Below are positions 17,048 to 24,667 of a DNA stretch of 51,271 bases, in pieces. The notes beneath the pieces were generated by a model that saw only the letters and a program-made list of their open reading frames with translations, did not search any database and was not told the origin of the DNA. Source of the stretch: Planctomycetota bacterium (GTDB taxonomy: Bacteria > Planctomycetota > Phycisphaerae > Sedimentisphaerales > Anaerohalosphaeraceae); assembly GCA_029552545.1 (NCBI GenBank), contig JAKPDO010000058.1, positions 1 through 51,271 of the forward strand, written 5' to 3'. The translations under genes and the position numbers were made by a program. Every line of letters starts with the position of its first letter. Position 1 is the stretch's first letter.

Positions 17048-18604
17048 TTAAAGCGATGAAACGGCCAGCCACTGTTCGGCCAGCACGGCCAGGTCCGACA
17101 AATCAATCCGTCCGCTTTCGCTGAAGTCCGCCGCCGGATTCCAGTCGGTCTGCCCGCTCTCGCTCAGCCATGTCCGGCTGAACTCCGCCATGTCCAGCAT
17201 ATCCACCCGCCCGTCCCGCACGGCTGGGGCAATATCTCCCCGCAGCGGCGGGACAATCCGTTCAAACTCCAGCGACGGGTCCTCGCCCAAAAACAGCCCG
17301 CCCCCTCGCAGAATCAGATTGTATTCGGTGAACAGGTTCATTCCGATGACGCCGTCCAGTTTTCCGCCTTCCGGAGAAGAAATCTCCAGCCAGACCACCG
17401 GCACATTCGTGAACTCCAGCCATTGTCCGATTGCCGGAATCTTCAGGGAATCAAGATAGTAGCCCGGCGCCTCGATGGTTTCCCCGGTTACGCCGATAAT
17501 CGGCACCTGGAACTCCCAGCCGTCCGGGTCCAGCCCCAGCCGGGCGGCAATTCGGTCTCCGATGACGGTGATTTGCGCTCCGGTATCGAGCATAAACCGG
17601 CTTCGGTCGATAGCCGACCGCCCGCCTTCCGTCAAGTCCACACTGTGGACAAAGAACAAAGATTGAGAACCCGTCCCAATGATGACCGATGGACTGGAAG
17701 GAGTGAAGTCCATATTCAGGATGTCATCGATGCTGTAGGGGATATACTGGACGGCCGTGGCACCCAGCGGACGCAGCTCCAGCGGAACCCGATTTCGGTA
17801 ATGCGGCGCATTCTCATCTTCCGCAGGATAAAACGTCAGGGAAGGACCTGTATAAACTTGCCCCTTATGCACGGATGTAACGGGCTGGTCATTTCGAATA
17901 ACGGTTGTCCAGAAGACACTCATCGGTGTGCCGACGGCTGTAACCAAATCCGGATTGGAGCCGGGATATTGCCCGACCAGAACGGATACATTGTACTCTC
18001 CGACCATTCCGGCCGTAGAGGGCAGCTTGGTTTCCCGGTCGGGAGTCTGGTTCGGTTCCAGCAGATTCAGCCCTCCCATAAACACCCCCAAAGGATAACT
18101 TACATAGGCATCTACCGAACCGGTGACTCCTGCAATCGTGATGGTGTTGCTGGTCAGATAAGCGCTGTTGTTCAGCCGCAGTTCGACCGAAGCCGCATAA
18201 TTCAGGACATGGGCGCTGGCACCGGTGTCAAAGATGCCGATCGCAAAGTCTCTTTGCCAGTTGGCGGCGGTAAACTGTCCTACAACAGATGTGGACGGCA
18301 CAGCATCCAGTTCGAGGTCGCCCAAACGCCGATTGGTGGTGGTAACGACAATCCACGGAACAAATCCATTAATCGGAGGGGAGTCAATCCCATTCACGGC
18401 GGGCAAACTGAGGGCTTTGGGAAGTTGTTCGGCGGCAGCCGGCTCTGCCTTTGCCCGGAAACGGATTTCTCGGATTCTTCCTCCGGCCGGTGCATACCAA
18501 TCCACCTCACGGCGGATGAGCTGCTCGCCCTTCCCTTCAGGGGCGAACACACCACCAACCAGAAAAGAGACGGTCAGATAAAACGAGATGATTTTATTTT
18601 TCAT
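17048..18604 (-). CDS. secreted aspartic-protease-like protein with dockerin-like C-terminus
   Basis: A 518-aa protein with a signal peptide (MKNKIISFYLTVSFLVGGVF) and GGAG ahead of the ATG at 18604. Two D-T-G motifs, in AIGIFDTGASAHVLN (about residue 125) and RFMLDTGAQITVIGDRIA (about 340), sit in retropepsin/pepsin-like surroundings, and GKLDGVIGMNLF resembles the late flap/GMD-type segment. Two catalytic Asp would make a bilobal enzyme. The last ~60 residues hold two Ca-loop-like repeats, RDGRVDMLDMAEFSRTWL and SESGRIDLSDLAVLAEQWL, the dockerin-like ending seen on many secreted Phycisphaerae proteins, where its role is unclear. Possible roles are cell-surface proteolysis or a pseudo-enzyme. 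Confidence 0.75.
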   Translation of the reverse strand: MKNKIISFYLTVSFLVGGVFAPEGKGEQLIRREVDWYAPAGGRIREIRFRAKAEPAAAEQLPKALSLPAVNGIDSPPINGFVPWIVVTTTNRRLGDLELDAVPSTSVVGQFTAANWQRDFAIGIFDTGASAHVLNYAASVELRLNNSAYLTSNTITIAGVTGSVDAYVSYPLGVFMGGLNLLEPNQTPDRETKLPSTAGMVGEYNVSVLVGQYPGSNPDLVTAVGTPMSVFWTTVIRNDQPVTSVHKGQVYTGPSLTFYPAEDENAPHYRNRVPLELRPLGATAVQYIPYSIDDILNMDFTPSSPSVIIGTGSQSLFFVHSVDLTEGGRSAIDRSRFMLDTGAQITVIGDRIAARLGLDPDGWEFQVPIIGVTGETIEAPGYYLDSLKIPAIGQWLEFTNVPVVWLEISSPEGGKLDGVIGMNLFTEYNLILRGGGLFLGEDPSLEFERIVPPLRGDIAPAVRDGRVDMLDMAEFSRTWLSESGQTDWNPAADFSESGRIDLSDLAVLAEQWLAVSSL

Positions 18605-18725
18605 AACCGCACTCCGTATGGAAAAGGGTTATCGACAGCAGGGTCAAAAAAGGACATTTATATAATTTTAAGCCCCCTCAGACGCTGTTTTCCTATTTTA
18701 ACATTATAGGTCTTTCCATGCAATG

Positions 18726-18767
18726 AAAAAACACCCTTTCCGTCGGTTTATTTCGATAGAAAGGGTG
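18726..18767 (-). terminator. terminator of the flavin-binding split-barrel gene
   Basis: On the minus strand CACCCTTTC (18767-18759) pairs with GAAAGGGTG (18740-18732), followed by TTTTTT (18731-18726). It lies 27 nt past the stop at 18795. Confidence 0.75.
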
Positions 18768-18794
18768 GGGAAATACCTCGGGGAGCTGGTTGAG

Positions 18795-19184
18795 TTACCA
18801 CTCTTCGAGGGTATTGCCTGTCAAAGGCCGGATATGGTCGATGTGGAAAGAAACCAGTTTGGCTTTTTCTTTTGTTCTGTCTGTTTGTTTATGCCCCCTG
18901 CGCCGAACGGCCTGGATTTTTTCGGGGCTGCTTTCTTCGCGATTTTTGAGCAGATAGAACCGATGACCCTTATAACCTTCCGTTTTTTCCAGGAAAAGAT
19001 AGACGGCTTTGGGATTGATTTGGAGATTGGCATAACTGACCTGCGGCTGCATAATGAAGGCAATCGTTCCGTCTTCCTGAACATGAGGCCGTGCATAGAC
19101 GGCGGCGTTGACGTTCCCGGATTTATCGGCCGTAGCGAGAATGCCGACCCCTTCGGTGATCTCAAAATAGGTTTTCCAGTCCAT
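18795..19184 (-). CDS. pyridoxamine 5'-phosphate oxidase-like flavin-binding protein
   Basis: A 129-aa product starting MDWKTYFEITEGVGILAT (ATG 19184, AAGGA upstream). TADKSGNVNAAVYARPHV and IAFIMQPQVSYANLQINP are the usual FMN-binding split-barrel pattern. RRRGHKQTDRTKEK is a basic C-terminal stretch. It probably binds FMN or heme and acts as a small oxidoreductase. The substrate is unknown. It is divergent from the thioredoxin-fold gene, with 113 bp between the starts. Confidence 0.75.
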   Translation of the reverse strand: MDWKTYFEITEGVGILATADKSGNVNAAVYARPHVQEDGTIAFIMQPQVSYANLQINPKAVYLFLEKTEGYKGHRFYLLKNREESSPEKIQAVRRRGHKQTDRTKEKAKLVSFHIDHIRPLTGNTLEEW

Positions 19185-19297
19185 CGGGCTTTTCCTTTCC
19201 GCAAAATCTCTGTTTGCCGCGGTCTGTTTGTGCAGAACCCAGCGGGCCATTCATTTGTAGTATGGAAGAGACTGATTTGTTCGGAAAGGATTGAAAA

Positions 19298-19879
19298 ATG
19301 GCTTTTACATTAAAAATAGGCCAGTCCGCTCCGGATTTTTCACTGCCGGCGACGGACGGCAAAACATACACGCTGCATGATTTTGATTCGGCTGGGGTTT
19401 TGGTGATTTTCTTTACCTGCAACCATTGCCCGTATGTGCTCGGGTCCGAAGAGGTAACCCGCCGCACGGCGGAAAAGTTTTTGCCCAGAGGAGTAAAGTT
19501 TGTCGCCATCAACTCCAACAGCCCCAATACGTATCCGGAGGATTCCTTCGAGCATATGGTTCGGCGGATGCAGGAAAAGAAATTTCCCTGGCTGTATCTG
19601 TATGACCGTTCTCAGGATGCGGCGCGAAAATACGGGGCCCTGCGAACCCCGCATTTTTATGTGTTTGACCGAAACCGCAAACTGGTTTATACGGGCCGCG
19701 AACTGGATAATCCCCGCGATCCGAGCAAGAGCACGGTCAACGACCTGGAGAATGCACTGGAGGATGTGCTGGCGGGCCGGCCGGTCCGAAGGCCGCTGAC
19801 CAATCCCATCGGCTGCAACGTCAAATGGGAAGGACAAGACCCGCACTGGATGCCCCCGGATGCCTGCGATTTGGTTTAA
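19298..19879 (+). CDS. thioredoxin-fold (AhpC/TSA, redoxin-like) protein
   Basis: A 193-aa protein without a signal peptide. [19 protein letters not shown] and [18 protein letters not shown] form the N-terminal thioredoxin fold with a C-N-H-C active site in place of the classic CGPC. The helper segment [19 protein letters not shown] carries the cis-Pro loop. The C-terminus has NPIGCNVKW, with a further Cys. Such proteins reduce peroxides or disulphides. The partner is not known. AAAGGA precedes the ATG. It ends convergently with the GNAT gene. Confidence 0.82.
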   Translation: MAFTLKIGQSAPDFSLPATDGKTYTLHDFDSAGVLVIFFTCNHCPYVLGSEEVTRRTAEKFLPRGVKFVAINSNSPNTYPEDSFEHMVRRMQEKKFPWLYLYDRSQDAARKYGALRTPHFYVFDRNRKLVYTGRELDNPRDPSKSTVNDLENALEDVLAGRPVRRPLTNPIGCNVKWEGQDPHWMPPDACDLV

Positions 19880-19893
19880 GCGGGGGCTTAAAC
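19874..19893. terminator. perfect 8-bp hairpin at the junction of two convergent genes
   Basis: GTTTAAGC (19874-19881) pairs with GCTTAAAC (19886-19893) around GGGG. It includes the TAA of the thioredoxin-fold gene and the stop the GNAT gene would have after frameshift correction (19888-19890). No T-run follows, so termination is uncertain. Confidence 0.35.
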
Positions 19894-19901
19894 GAGCGGT
19901 T

Positions 19902-20375
19902 TTAGATAGATGCACTTGGAATCGCCGGGGGCGTAAAAGTCCGGGACTTCCGCTGCCAGCAGATAGCCGTTTTTTCGTAGAAAATGCGGGTGGATTCATA
20001 TCGACTTGTGCCGGAGGTTTCTACCACCACCAAGCGGCTATTCTGTTTTTTGATTTCTTCTTCTGCGAAACGGCTGAGCAGTTTTCCGATCCCCTTTCGC
20101 TGGAAGACAGGGTCCACGACAATCCAGTACATATCAAAAGTCCCGACGGTGCACGGGGTTGAGCCGAAACAAACCCAGCCGATGGCCTTATTTTGAAAGA
20201 CGGCAACGTAGGATTGATAGGTGCATTCCGGTTTGCCCGAGACTGCTTCACAGAACACTTCCCGGGCCACAGCCAGTTCTCCAATCCTGAAAAAACCGGT
20301 TTTTTCGACAAAGTCCATCACGGCGGGTTCGTCGGAAGCTTGAGCCGGCCGAATGACAACGTCAGGTTGATTCAT
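19902..20375 (-). CDS. GNAT N-acetyltransferase with an apparent 3' frameshift
   Basis: The intact frame gives 157 aa: VVIRPAQASDEPAVMDFV at the start, QSYVAVFQNKAIGWVCFG, then the acetyl-CoA loop VDPVFQRKGIGKLL (Q/R-x-x-G-x-G) and RLVVVETSG. After RIFYEK the frame turns into non-GNAT residues. Adding one base to the A6 run at 19970-19975 restores EKNGYLLAAEVPDFYAPGD and ends at 19888, which is what GNATs look like at that position. Hence a one-base deletion, a sequencing indel or slippage. The start overlaps the upstream ATP-grasp stop as ATGA, so it is the last gene of the kamA operon and probably acylates its product. Confidence 0.8.
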   Translation of the reverse strand: MNQPDVVIRPAQASDEPAVMDFVEKTGFFRIGELAVAREVFCEAVSGKPECTYQSYVAVFQNKAIGWVCFGSTPCTVGTFDMYWIVVDPVFQRKGIGKLLSRFAEEEIKKQNSRLVVVETSGTSRYESTRIFYEKTAICWQRKSRTFTPPAIPSASI

Positions 20376-21409
20376 AAAGACGCTCCATTCTGAGTACTCA
20401 GGGCGTTTCGATTTCGGGTCTGGATTGCATTTCGGAGCATCAGCCAGACGAAACGTTCGTATGGAATCTGAGCAGCCGCCAAAGCAGCCGCAAAACCTGC
20501 ATCCGGGGATATATCAGGGTTTGGATTGATTTCGAGGATGTACGGCTGGTTCTTTTCGTCCAGCCGGAAATCCACCCTTGCGTATCCCCGGCAATCCAAT
20601 GCCTGCCAGGCCTGAATCGCCAGGGTGCGGATTTTTTCCGCCAGCGGTTCTTCCAGAGGTGCCGGAATAATCCTCGGGGTATTCTGGTAGGCGAACGAGT
20701 CCTTAATCCATTTGGCCTGATAGTCCACAATTCGCGGCATTCCTTTGGGGAATGCGGAAAAATCGATTTCCGCCAGGGGCAAGACCCGAGTTTTGCCTGC
20801 GGTTTCAATGATGGACACATTGAGTTCTCTTGCCGGAATAAACTGCTCCACGATGGCGGCCTGATGAAACTCCTGATGAATCTTCTCAACTTTTTCCGCA
20901 GCCTGTCGGGAAGGGATGGTTACGACGGAATCCTGCCCGATGCCTTCACTGGCATCAGAACAGGCCGGTTTAATAATATAAATGCCTTTTTTGAGCCGTT
21001 CCATCGGGAAGGGGCGACCGGGTTCTACTGTCAAGCCCATCGGACAGGGGAGTCCTGCTGCGGTCAGGATGGCTCGCGTTCGGGCTTTGTCCTGAGCGAG
21101 GAAAAGGGCTTCCGTCCCGCTGCCGGTACAGCCGGCCCCGAATGCTTCACACAACGCCGGAACAGCACAGGCATCCCGACTGGAGCCGGGAAATTCTTCA
21201 ATGAGATTGAAAATCAGTTTTTCTTTTCTCAGTTTCAGCAGGGAAACCAGATGCTGGAGATTCTCCACAGCCAGGGACTCGGACGGAATTCCGAGTTTGT
21301 CGAGCGCTTCCAGCACGGCGCGGACCTGATCCAGTACACCGCCGCGACTTTCCTGAAAGGTTGAATCGGAAGTGTTGACCTGATTATATAAAACAAGCAC
21401 GTCTTCCAT
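20372..21409 (-). CDS. ATP-grasp ligase, second of two in the kamA operon
   Basis: A 345-aa D-Ala-D-Ala-ligase-like protein. Start 21409 (MEDVLVLYNQV). A GTG 36 nt earlier is also possible. ATP-grasp blocks: LIFNLIEEFPGSSRDACAVP, QDKARTRAILTAAGLPCP, YIIKPACSDASEGIGQDS, AAIVEQFIPARELNVSIIE, ARVDFRLDEKNQPYILEINP (Mg-binding E-x-N). After LEIN it has PNPDISPDAG in place of the TLPGFTSHS loop of the true Ddl at 28206, so the acceptor pocket differs. It overlaps the first ATP-grasp gene by 26 nt and the GNAT by 4 nt. It is inferred to form an amide or peptide bond using an amino acid made or processed by KamA. Confidence 0.85.
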   Translation of the reverse strand: MEDVLVLYNQVNTSDSTFQESRGGVLDQVRAVLEALDKLGIPSESLAVENLQHLVSLLKLRKEKLIFNLIEEFPGSSRDACAVPALCEAFGAGCTGSGTEALFLAQDKARTRAILTAAGLPCPMGLTVEPGRPFPMERLKKGIYIIKPACSDASEGIGQDSVVTIPSRQAAEKVEKIHQEFHQAAIVEQFIPARELNVSIIETAGKTRVLPLAEIDFSAFPKGMPRIVDYQAKWIKDSFAYQNTPRIIPAPLEEPLAEKIRTLAIQAWQALDCRGYARVDFRLDEKNQPYILEINPNPDISPDAGFAAALAAAQIPYERFVWLMLRNAIQTRNRNALSTQNGASL

Positions 21410-22406
21410 GGACGCTTCGTTCCTCTTCGGCGCGTTCGAATGCACTTTGGAGAATGGCGCCGATCAATTCACCATAAGACATCCCTTCCTGTGTGGCAAT
21501 CATGGGAAGGTCTGAATGGGTCGGATGCAGGCCGGCTAACGGGTTGATTTCCAGAAAGTACGGCCGATTGCCCGCATCACAGCGGATGTCCACACGTCCG
21601 GCATCGCGGCATTCGAGGACTTGATAACAGCGGAGAGCCAGCTGTTCCACAGACTGCTTAAGAATCGCATCCCGCAAGGGGGAATACCGGATTCTGGTTT
21701 CGCATTCTTCCTTGTTGAGGTAGGAATAAATGGGGGGCTGATTTTTGTCCGCCACTTCAATTTCCATCGTTCCGATGACGCGTGCCTTGGGGCCTGTGCC
21801 GATAATTCCGACGGTAAACTCCCGGCCCGGGAGGTATTCTTCCACAAGAACCGGCTGCTTGTGCTGTTCCAGCAGGAAACGGCAGATTTGCTCCAATTGG
21901 GCGGCGTTTTCGACCTTCGAGTTTTGATCGATGCCTTTTCCTGTCCCTTCGGCCAGCGGTTTGGCAAAGAGGGGATATCGAAGTGCGACGGAGCCGATTT
22001 CCCCTACAGAGCGGACAACGGCAAAAGGAGCCGTGGACAGCCCTTCAAACGCCACCAGTTTTTTGGCGACCGCCTTGTCGAGTGTGGCTGCGCAAACCAG
22101 CGGGTCCGAAAAAGTATAGGGAATTTGGTACAGCTCGAGAAGGGCCGGAACCTGGGCCTCTCGGCTGCGTCCCTTCAGGCCCTCTGCGATTGTGAACACC
22201 ATATCCCAGCGTTTTCCTGCGGCCAGAGCTTTGCAGAGCGCCCAGCCGTTGCCCACCCGTTCAACCTCATAGCCGAGGGATTCGATGGTTTGATGCAGCC
22301 AGTCGATAGTGCTGTCGGAGTCAAATTCAGCAACATCAGACTCTGTAAAGCCGGCGGATAGATAGTCTCTCCGCAAGTCATAAACAAGACCGATTCGTTT
22401 TCTCAT
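21384..22406 (-). CDS. ATP-grasp ligase, first of two in the kamA operon
   Basis: A 340-aa protein starting MRKRIGLVYDLRRDYL. ATP-grasp blocks in order: VFTIAEGLKGRSREAQVPAL, LDKAVAKKLVAFEGLST, YPLFAKPLAEGTGKGIDQNS, PVLVEEYLPGREFTVGIIG, RVDIRCDAGNRPYFLEINP. The C-terminal loop after LEIN is LAGLHPTHSDLPM, unlike Ddl. An N-terminal D-Ala-binding Glu motif like the GEERPVSL of the Ddl in this window is absent. It follows kamA by 52 nt and is coupled to the next ATP-grasp gene. Reaction class (carboxylate-amine ligation through acyl-phosphate) is known for the fold. Substrates are not. Confidence 0.85.
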   Translation of the reverse strand: MRKRIGLVYDLRRDYLSAGFTESDVAEFDSDSTIDWLHQTIESLGYEVERVGNGWALCKALAAGKRWDMVFTIAEGLKGRSREAQVPALLELYQIPYTFSDPLVCAATLDKAVAKKLVAFEGLSTAPFAVVRSVGEIGSVALRYPLFAKPLAEGTGKGIDQNSKVENAAQLEQICRFLLEQHKQPVLVEEYLPGREFTVGIIGTGPKARVIGTMEIEVADKNQPPIYSYLNKEECETRIRYSPLRDAILKQSVEQLALRCYQVLECRDAGRVDIRCDAGNRPYFLEINPLAGLHPTHSDLPMIATQEGMSYGELIGAILQSAFERAEEERSVHGRRACFI

Positions 22407-22458
22407 ACGATTTCGTTTTCCTGATGCTCGGTGAGCCCTGCCGGGAATGTTTTTCTCC

Positions 22459-23823
22459 TTAATCGAAGAGAAAACCGGTTGACTCTAACCCGCTTCGATT
22501 TCGGATTTTTTCCCTCCGCTGGCCCCGCAGGGTACGCGCCGGCTGGATAACCGAAGCTTTGCCTGCCGCCAGTTCCCAGACACCGGGCATTCCGTGGAGT
22601 TCTGTTTGCTCATCCGGTTTTGTTTCCACACCGGGTTCCGGGTAGTGAATCAGAAGCCCTTCATAGTTTCGCAATACGGTGTGGGTCGGACTCATGGAAA
22701 CCACATAATTGGGCAGAACCGGGATTTTCCCGCCGCCGTGCGGAGCATCAACCACGAAGGTTGGAATGGCAATTCCGCTGATGCGGCCGCGCAGGTATTC
22801 CATGATTTCAATGCCTGCACGCACCGAGGTGCGGAAATGTTCAACCCCGCGCACAAGGTCGCACTGGTACAGGTAGTAAGGACGAACCCGGATCCGCACC
22901 AGTCCGCGGTACAGTTCTTCGAGGATTTGCGGCTGGTCGTTTACGCCCCGCAGCAGAACAGATTGATTGCCCAGCGGGATGCCTGCGTCAGCCAGTTTGG
23001 TACAGGCCGCTGCGGAATCAGGCGTCAGTTCATTCGGATGATTGAAGTGGGTATTGATCCAGAGCGGGTGGTATTTCCGGAGCATCTGCACCAGCTCATC
23101 GGTAATCCGCATCGGCAGCACTACCGGAACGCGGGTTCCGATCCGAATTACCTGAACCGTTTTTACGGAACGGACGGCGGAAAGAACGGATTCGAGAGCG
23201 GAATCCGCCATGGTCAGCGGGTCGCCTCCGGAGATAATCACGTCGGTGATTTCCGGATGGGCTTGCAGATACTCCACCACCTGCCGGAGCCGGCGGGAGG
23301 AAATTGCGGTTTCCCGAGTGCCGGCGATGCGCTTGCGTGTGCAGTGTCGGCAGTACATCGAACAGGTGGTGGTGGCGATCAAAAGCGCCCGGTCTTTGTA
23401 CCGGTGAATCAGCCCGGGGACCGGCATGTCGATATGTTCTTCCAGCGGGTCTTCGCTCAGACAGGGCGGGTCCGACAGCTCCTGAGGATTCGGGACACTC
23501 ATTCGGAAAATCGGGTCCGATAAATCGGGCTTGCGGATGAGCGAGGCATAGTACGGCGTAATTGCCATCGGATACTTGGCAATCACCGCTTTCAAATCTT
23601 CCCGCTCGGACAAACCAGGCAGGTAGGCCGAAAGCTGTTCGAGCGTGCGGATTCGATTGCGGATTTGCCATCGCCAGTCGCTCCATTGGGAGCCCGCAGG
23701 GGATTTTAAGGAAGATTCTGGAACAGACAGGGAGGGCGGCTCATCCGCCCTCATTCTACTCGGAGGTTCAGAAGATTGCTCATCTTCTCGTTCTACAGCA
23801 GGTGCAATCAATTGAGGCTGCAT
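22459..23823 (-). CDS. kamA: KamA-family radical SAM aminomutase, lysine 2,3-aminomutase-like
   Basis: A 454-aa radical-SAM protein. C154-S-M-Y-C158-R-H-C161 binds the 4Fe-4S cluster. ISGGDPLTM is the SAM-binding GGD motif. YQCDLVRGVEHF (Asp 322) and FVVDAPHGGGK (Asp 359) keep both aspartates that hold the lysine epsilon-amino group in Clostridium LAM, together with the PLP-Lys region HGGGKIPVLPNY. This suggests true lysine 2,3-aminomutase (L-lysine to L-beta-lysine) rather than the EF-P-specific EpmB. The ~45 N-terminal residues are Pro/Ser-rich and unusual. AAGGGA precedes the ATG. It is 12 nt behind tetR and leads two ATP-grasp genes and a GNAT. Confidence 0.88.
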   Translation of the reverse strand: MQPQLIAPAVEREDEQSSEPPSRMRADEPPSLSVPESSLKSPAGSQWSDWRWQIRNRIRTLEQLSAYLPGLSEREDLKAVIAKYPMAITPYYASLIRKPDLSDPIFRMSVPNPQELSDPPCLSEDPLEEHIDMPVPGLIHRYKDRALLIATTTCSMYCRHCTRKRIAGTRETAISSRRLRQVVEYLQAHPEITDVIISGGDPLTMADSALESVLSAVRSVKTVQVIRIGTRVPVVLPMRITDELVQMLRKYHPLWINTHFNHPNELTPDSAAACTKLADAGIPLGNQSVLLRGVNDQPQILEELYRGLVRIRVRPYYLYQCDLVRGVEHFRTSVRAGIEIMEYLRGRISGIAIPTFVVDAPHGGGKIPVLPNYVVSMSPTHTVLRNYEGLLIHYPEPGVETKPDEQTELHGMPGVWELAAGKASVIQPARTLRGQRREKIRNRSGLESTGFLFD

Positions 23824-23835
23824 ACACTGGTTCCC

Positions 23836-24510
23836 TTAAAAGTTGTTTGATTTCTTTTCTTCTTTATTGTTTTCCGGCAGTTGTCCCAAAAAAGAAGACA
23901 AGCTCCGCACAAAATTCTGACGCAGCGGCTGGATGCTGGATTCAACCTGTTCCATTTCCATCCCAATCATCGCGAACGAGAAAAAGCCGAAAACAAAACC
24001 GGCAACGGCACAGGCCAGCCGTCGAATTTTCATCGGGTCAATCTTCTCTCCGACAAACGGAGATAAAATCTTTTCCAGTTCACGAAGATATCGGTCATAA
24101 GGGCCTTCCATCTTTTCGGAAATCCTTCGCTCCAGTTTTACCAATAATCTTCCCTGGAATAAAAGGATAAACTTTTCATATTCTTCCAAAAAGAATTTGT
24201 AATGGGCGTCCAGCAGATGTTCCAAGGCCTCATAAAGAGTAGTAATGTGTTTATTGGTGCTGCGAAGACGTTCCAGTAATTCATCGATAGACAAATCGAC
24301 AAGAAAAGTCGCAATTTCCTCTTTGTCCTTAAAATGACGGTAAAATGTCCCCTTTCCAAGGTCGGCTCTTTGTGTAATATCCTCTATTGTAGTCGCATCG
24401 AGTCCATATTCCGTGAAGACTTCCAATGCGGCTGCCTCAAGTTTCTTTCTTGTTCTGTCCGCTCTTTTGTCGGAACGGGTTAAACTCTTCTTTTCAGCAT
24501 TAAGAATCAT
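23836..24510 (-). CDS. TetR-family repressor, first gene of the kamA operon
   Basis: A 224-aa protein if started at the ATG at 24510. An ATG at 24522 lies inside the predicted promoter and would precede the transcript. The N-terminus RTRKKLEAAALEVFTEYGLD followed by ATTIEDITQRADLGKGTFYR is a clear TetR helix-turn-helix. The rest is helical with hydrophobic segments (LACAVAGFVFGFFSFAMIGM) for ligand and dimer contacts. No Shine-Dalgarno lies before either ATG, and the predicted transcription start is about 24513, so the mRNA may be leaderless. Two palindromes overlap the promoter, so autoregulation of the operon is likely. It is 12 nt from kamA. Confidence 0.88.
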   Translation of the reverse strand: MILNAEKKSLTRSDKRADRTRKKLEAAALEVFTEYGLDATTIEDITQRADLGKGTFYRHFKDKEEIATFLVDLSIDELLERLRSTNKHITTLYEALEHLLDAHYKFFLEEYEKFILLFQGRLLVKLERRISEKMEGPYDRYLRELEKILSPFVGEKIDPMKIRRLACAVAGFVFGFFSFAMIGMEMEQVESSIQPLRQNFVRSLSSFLGQLPENNKEEKKSNNF

Positions 24511-24515
24511 ATAAA

Positions 24516-24548
24516 TGACCATATAGTCATATCTGACTGTTTGGTCAA
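24516..24548 (-). promoter_or_regulatory. tetR-kamA promoter with two tandem TGAC-N6-GTCA operators
   Basis: Plus-strand TGACCATATAGTCA (24516-24529) and TGACTGTTTGGTCA (24534-24547) are 14-bp dyads with centres 18 bp apart. On the minus strand TTGACC (24548-24543) and TATATG (24525-24520) are separated by exactly 17 nt, so both operators lie over the -35/-10 region. This is what an autoregulated TetR gene would show. Confidence 0.7.
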
Positions 24549-24667
24549 CCTCTTTTCGAAAAATTTTTTAATTTCTTAAGGTTTTTCCTAAAAAATGATT
24601 AAAAATATCGTTGTAGTGATTTCTGGTTGACAAATAATACTATATTTCGTTGTTGAGGTTCATTTAT

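Noticed and set aside
19969..19976. Programmed -1 frameshift in the GNAT gene
   Set aside because: The A6 run in its frame (A AAA ACG) is not the standard X XXY YYZ heptamer and no clear downstream structure was seen. A deletion or sequencing indel is simpler, although slippage is not excluded.
24627..24655. Plus-strand promoter TTGACA for the U32 gene
   Set aside because: The -35 is perfect but there is no acceptable -10 at 16-18 bp, so no promoter was called.
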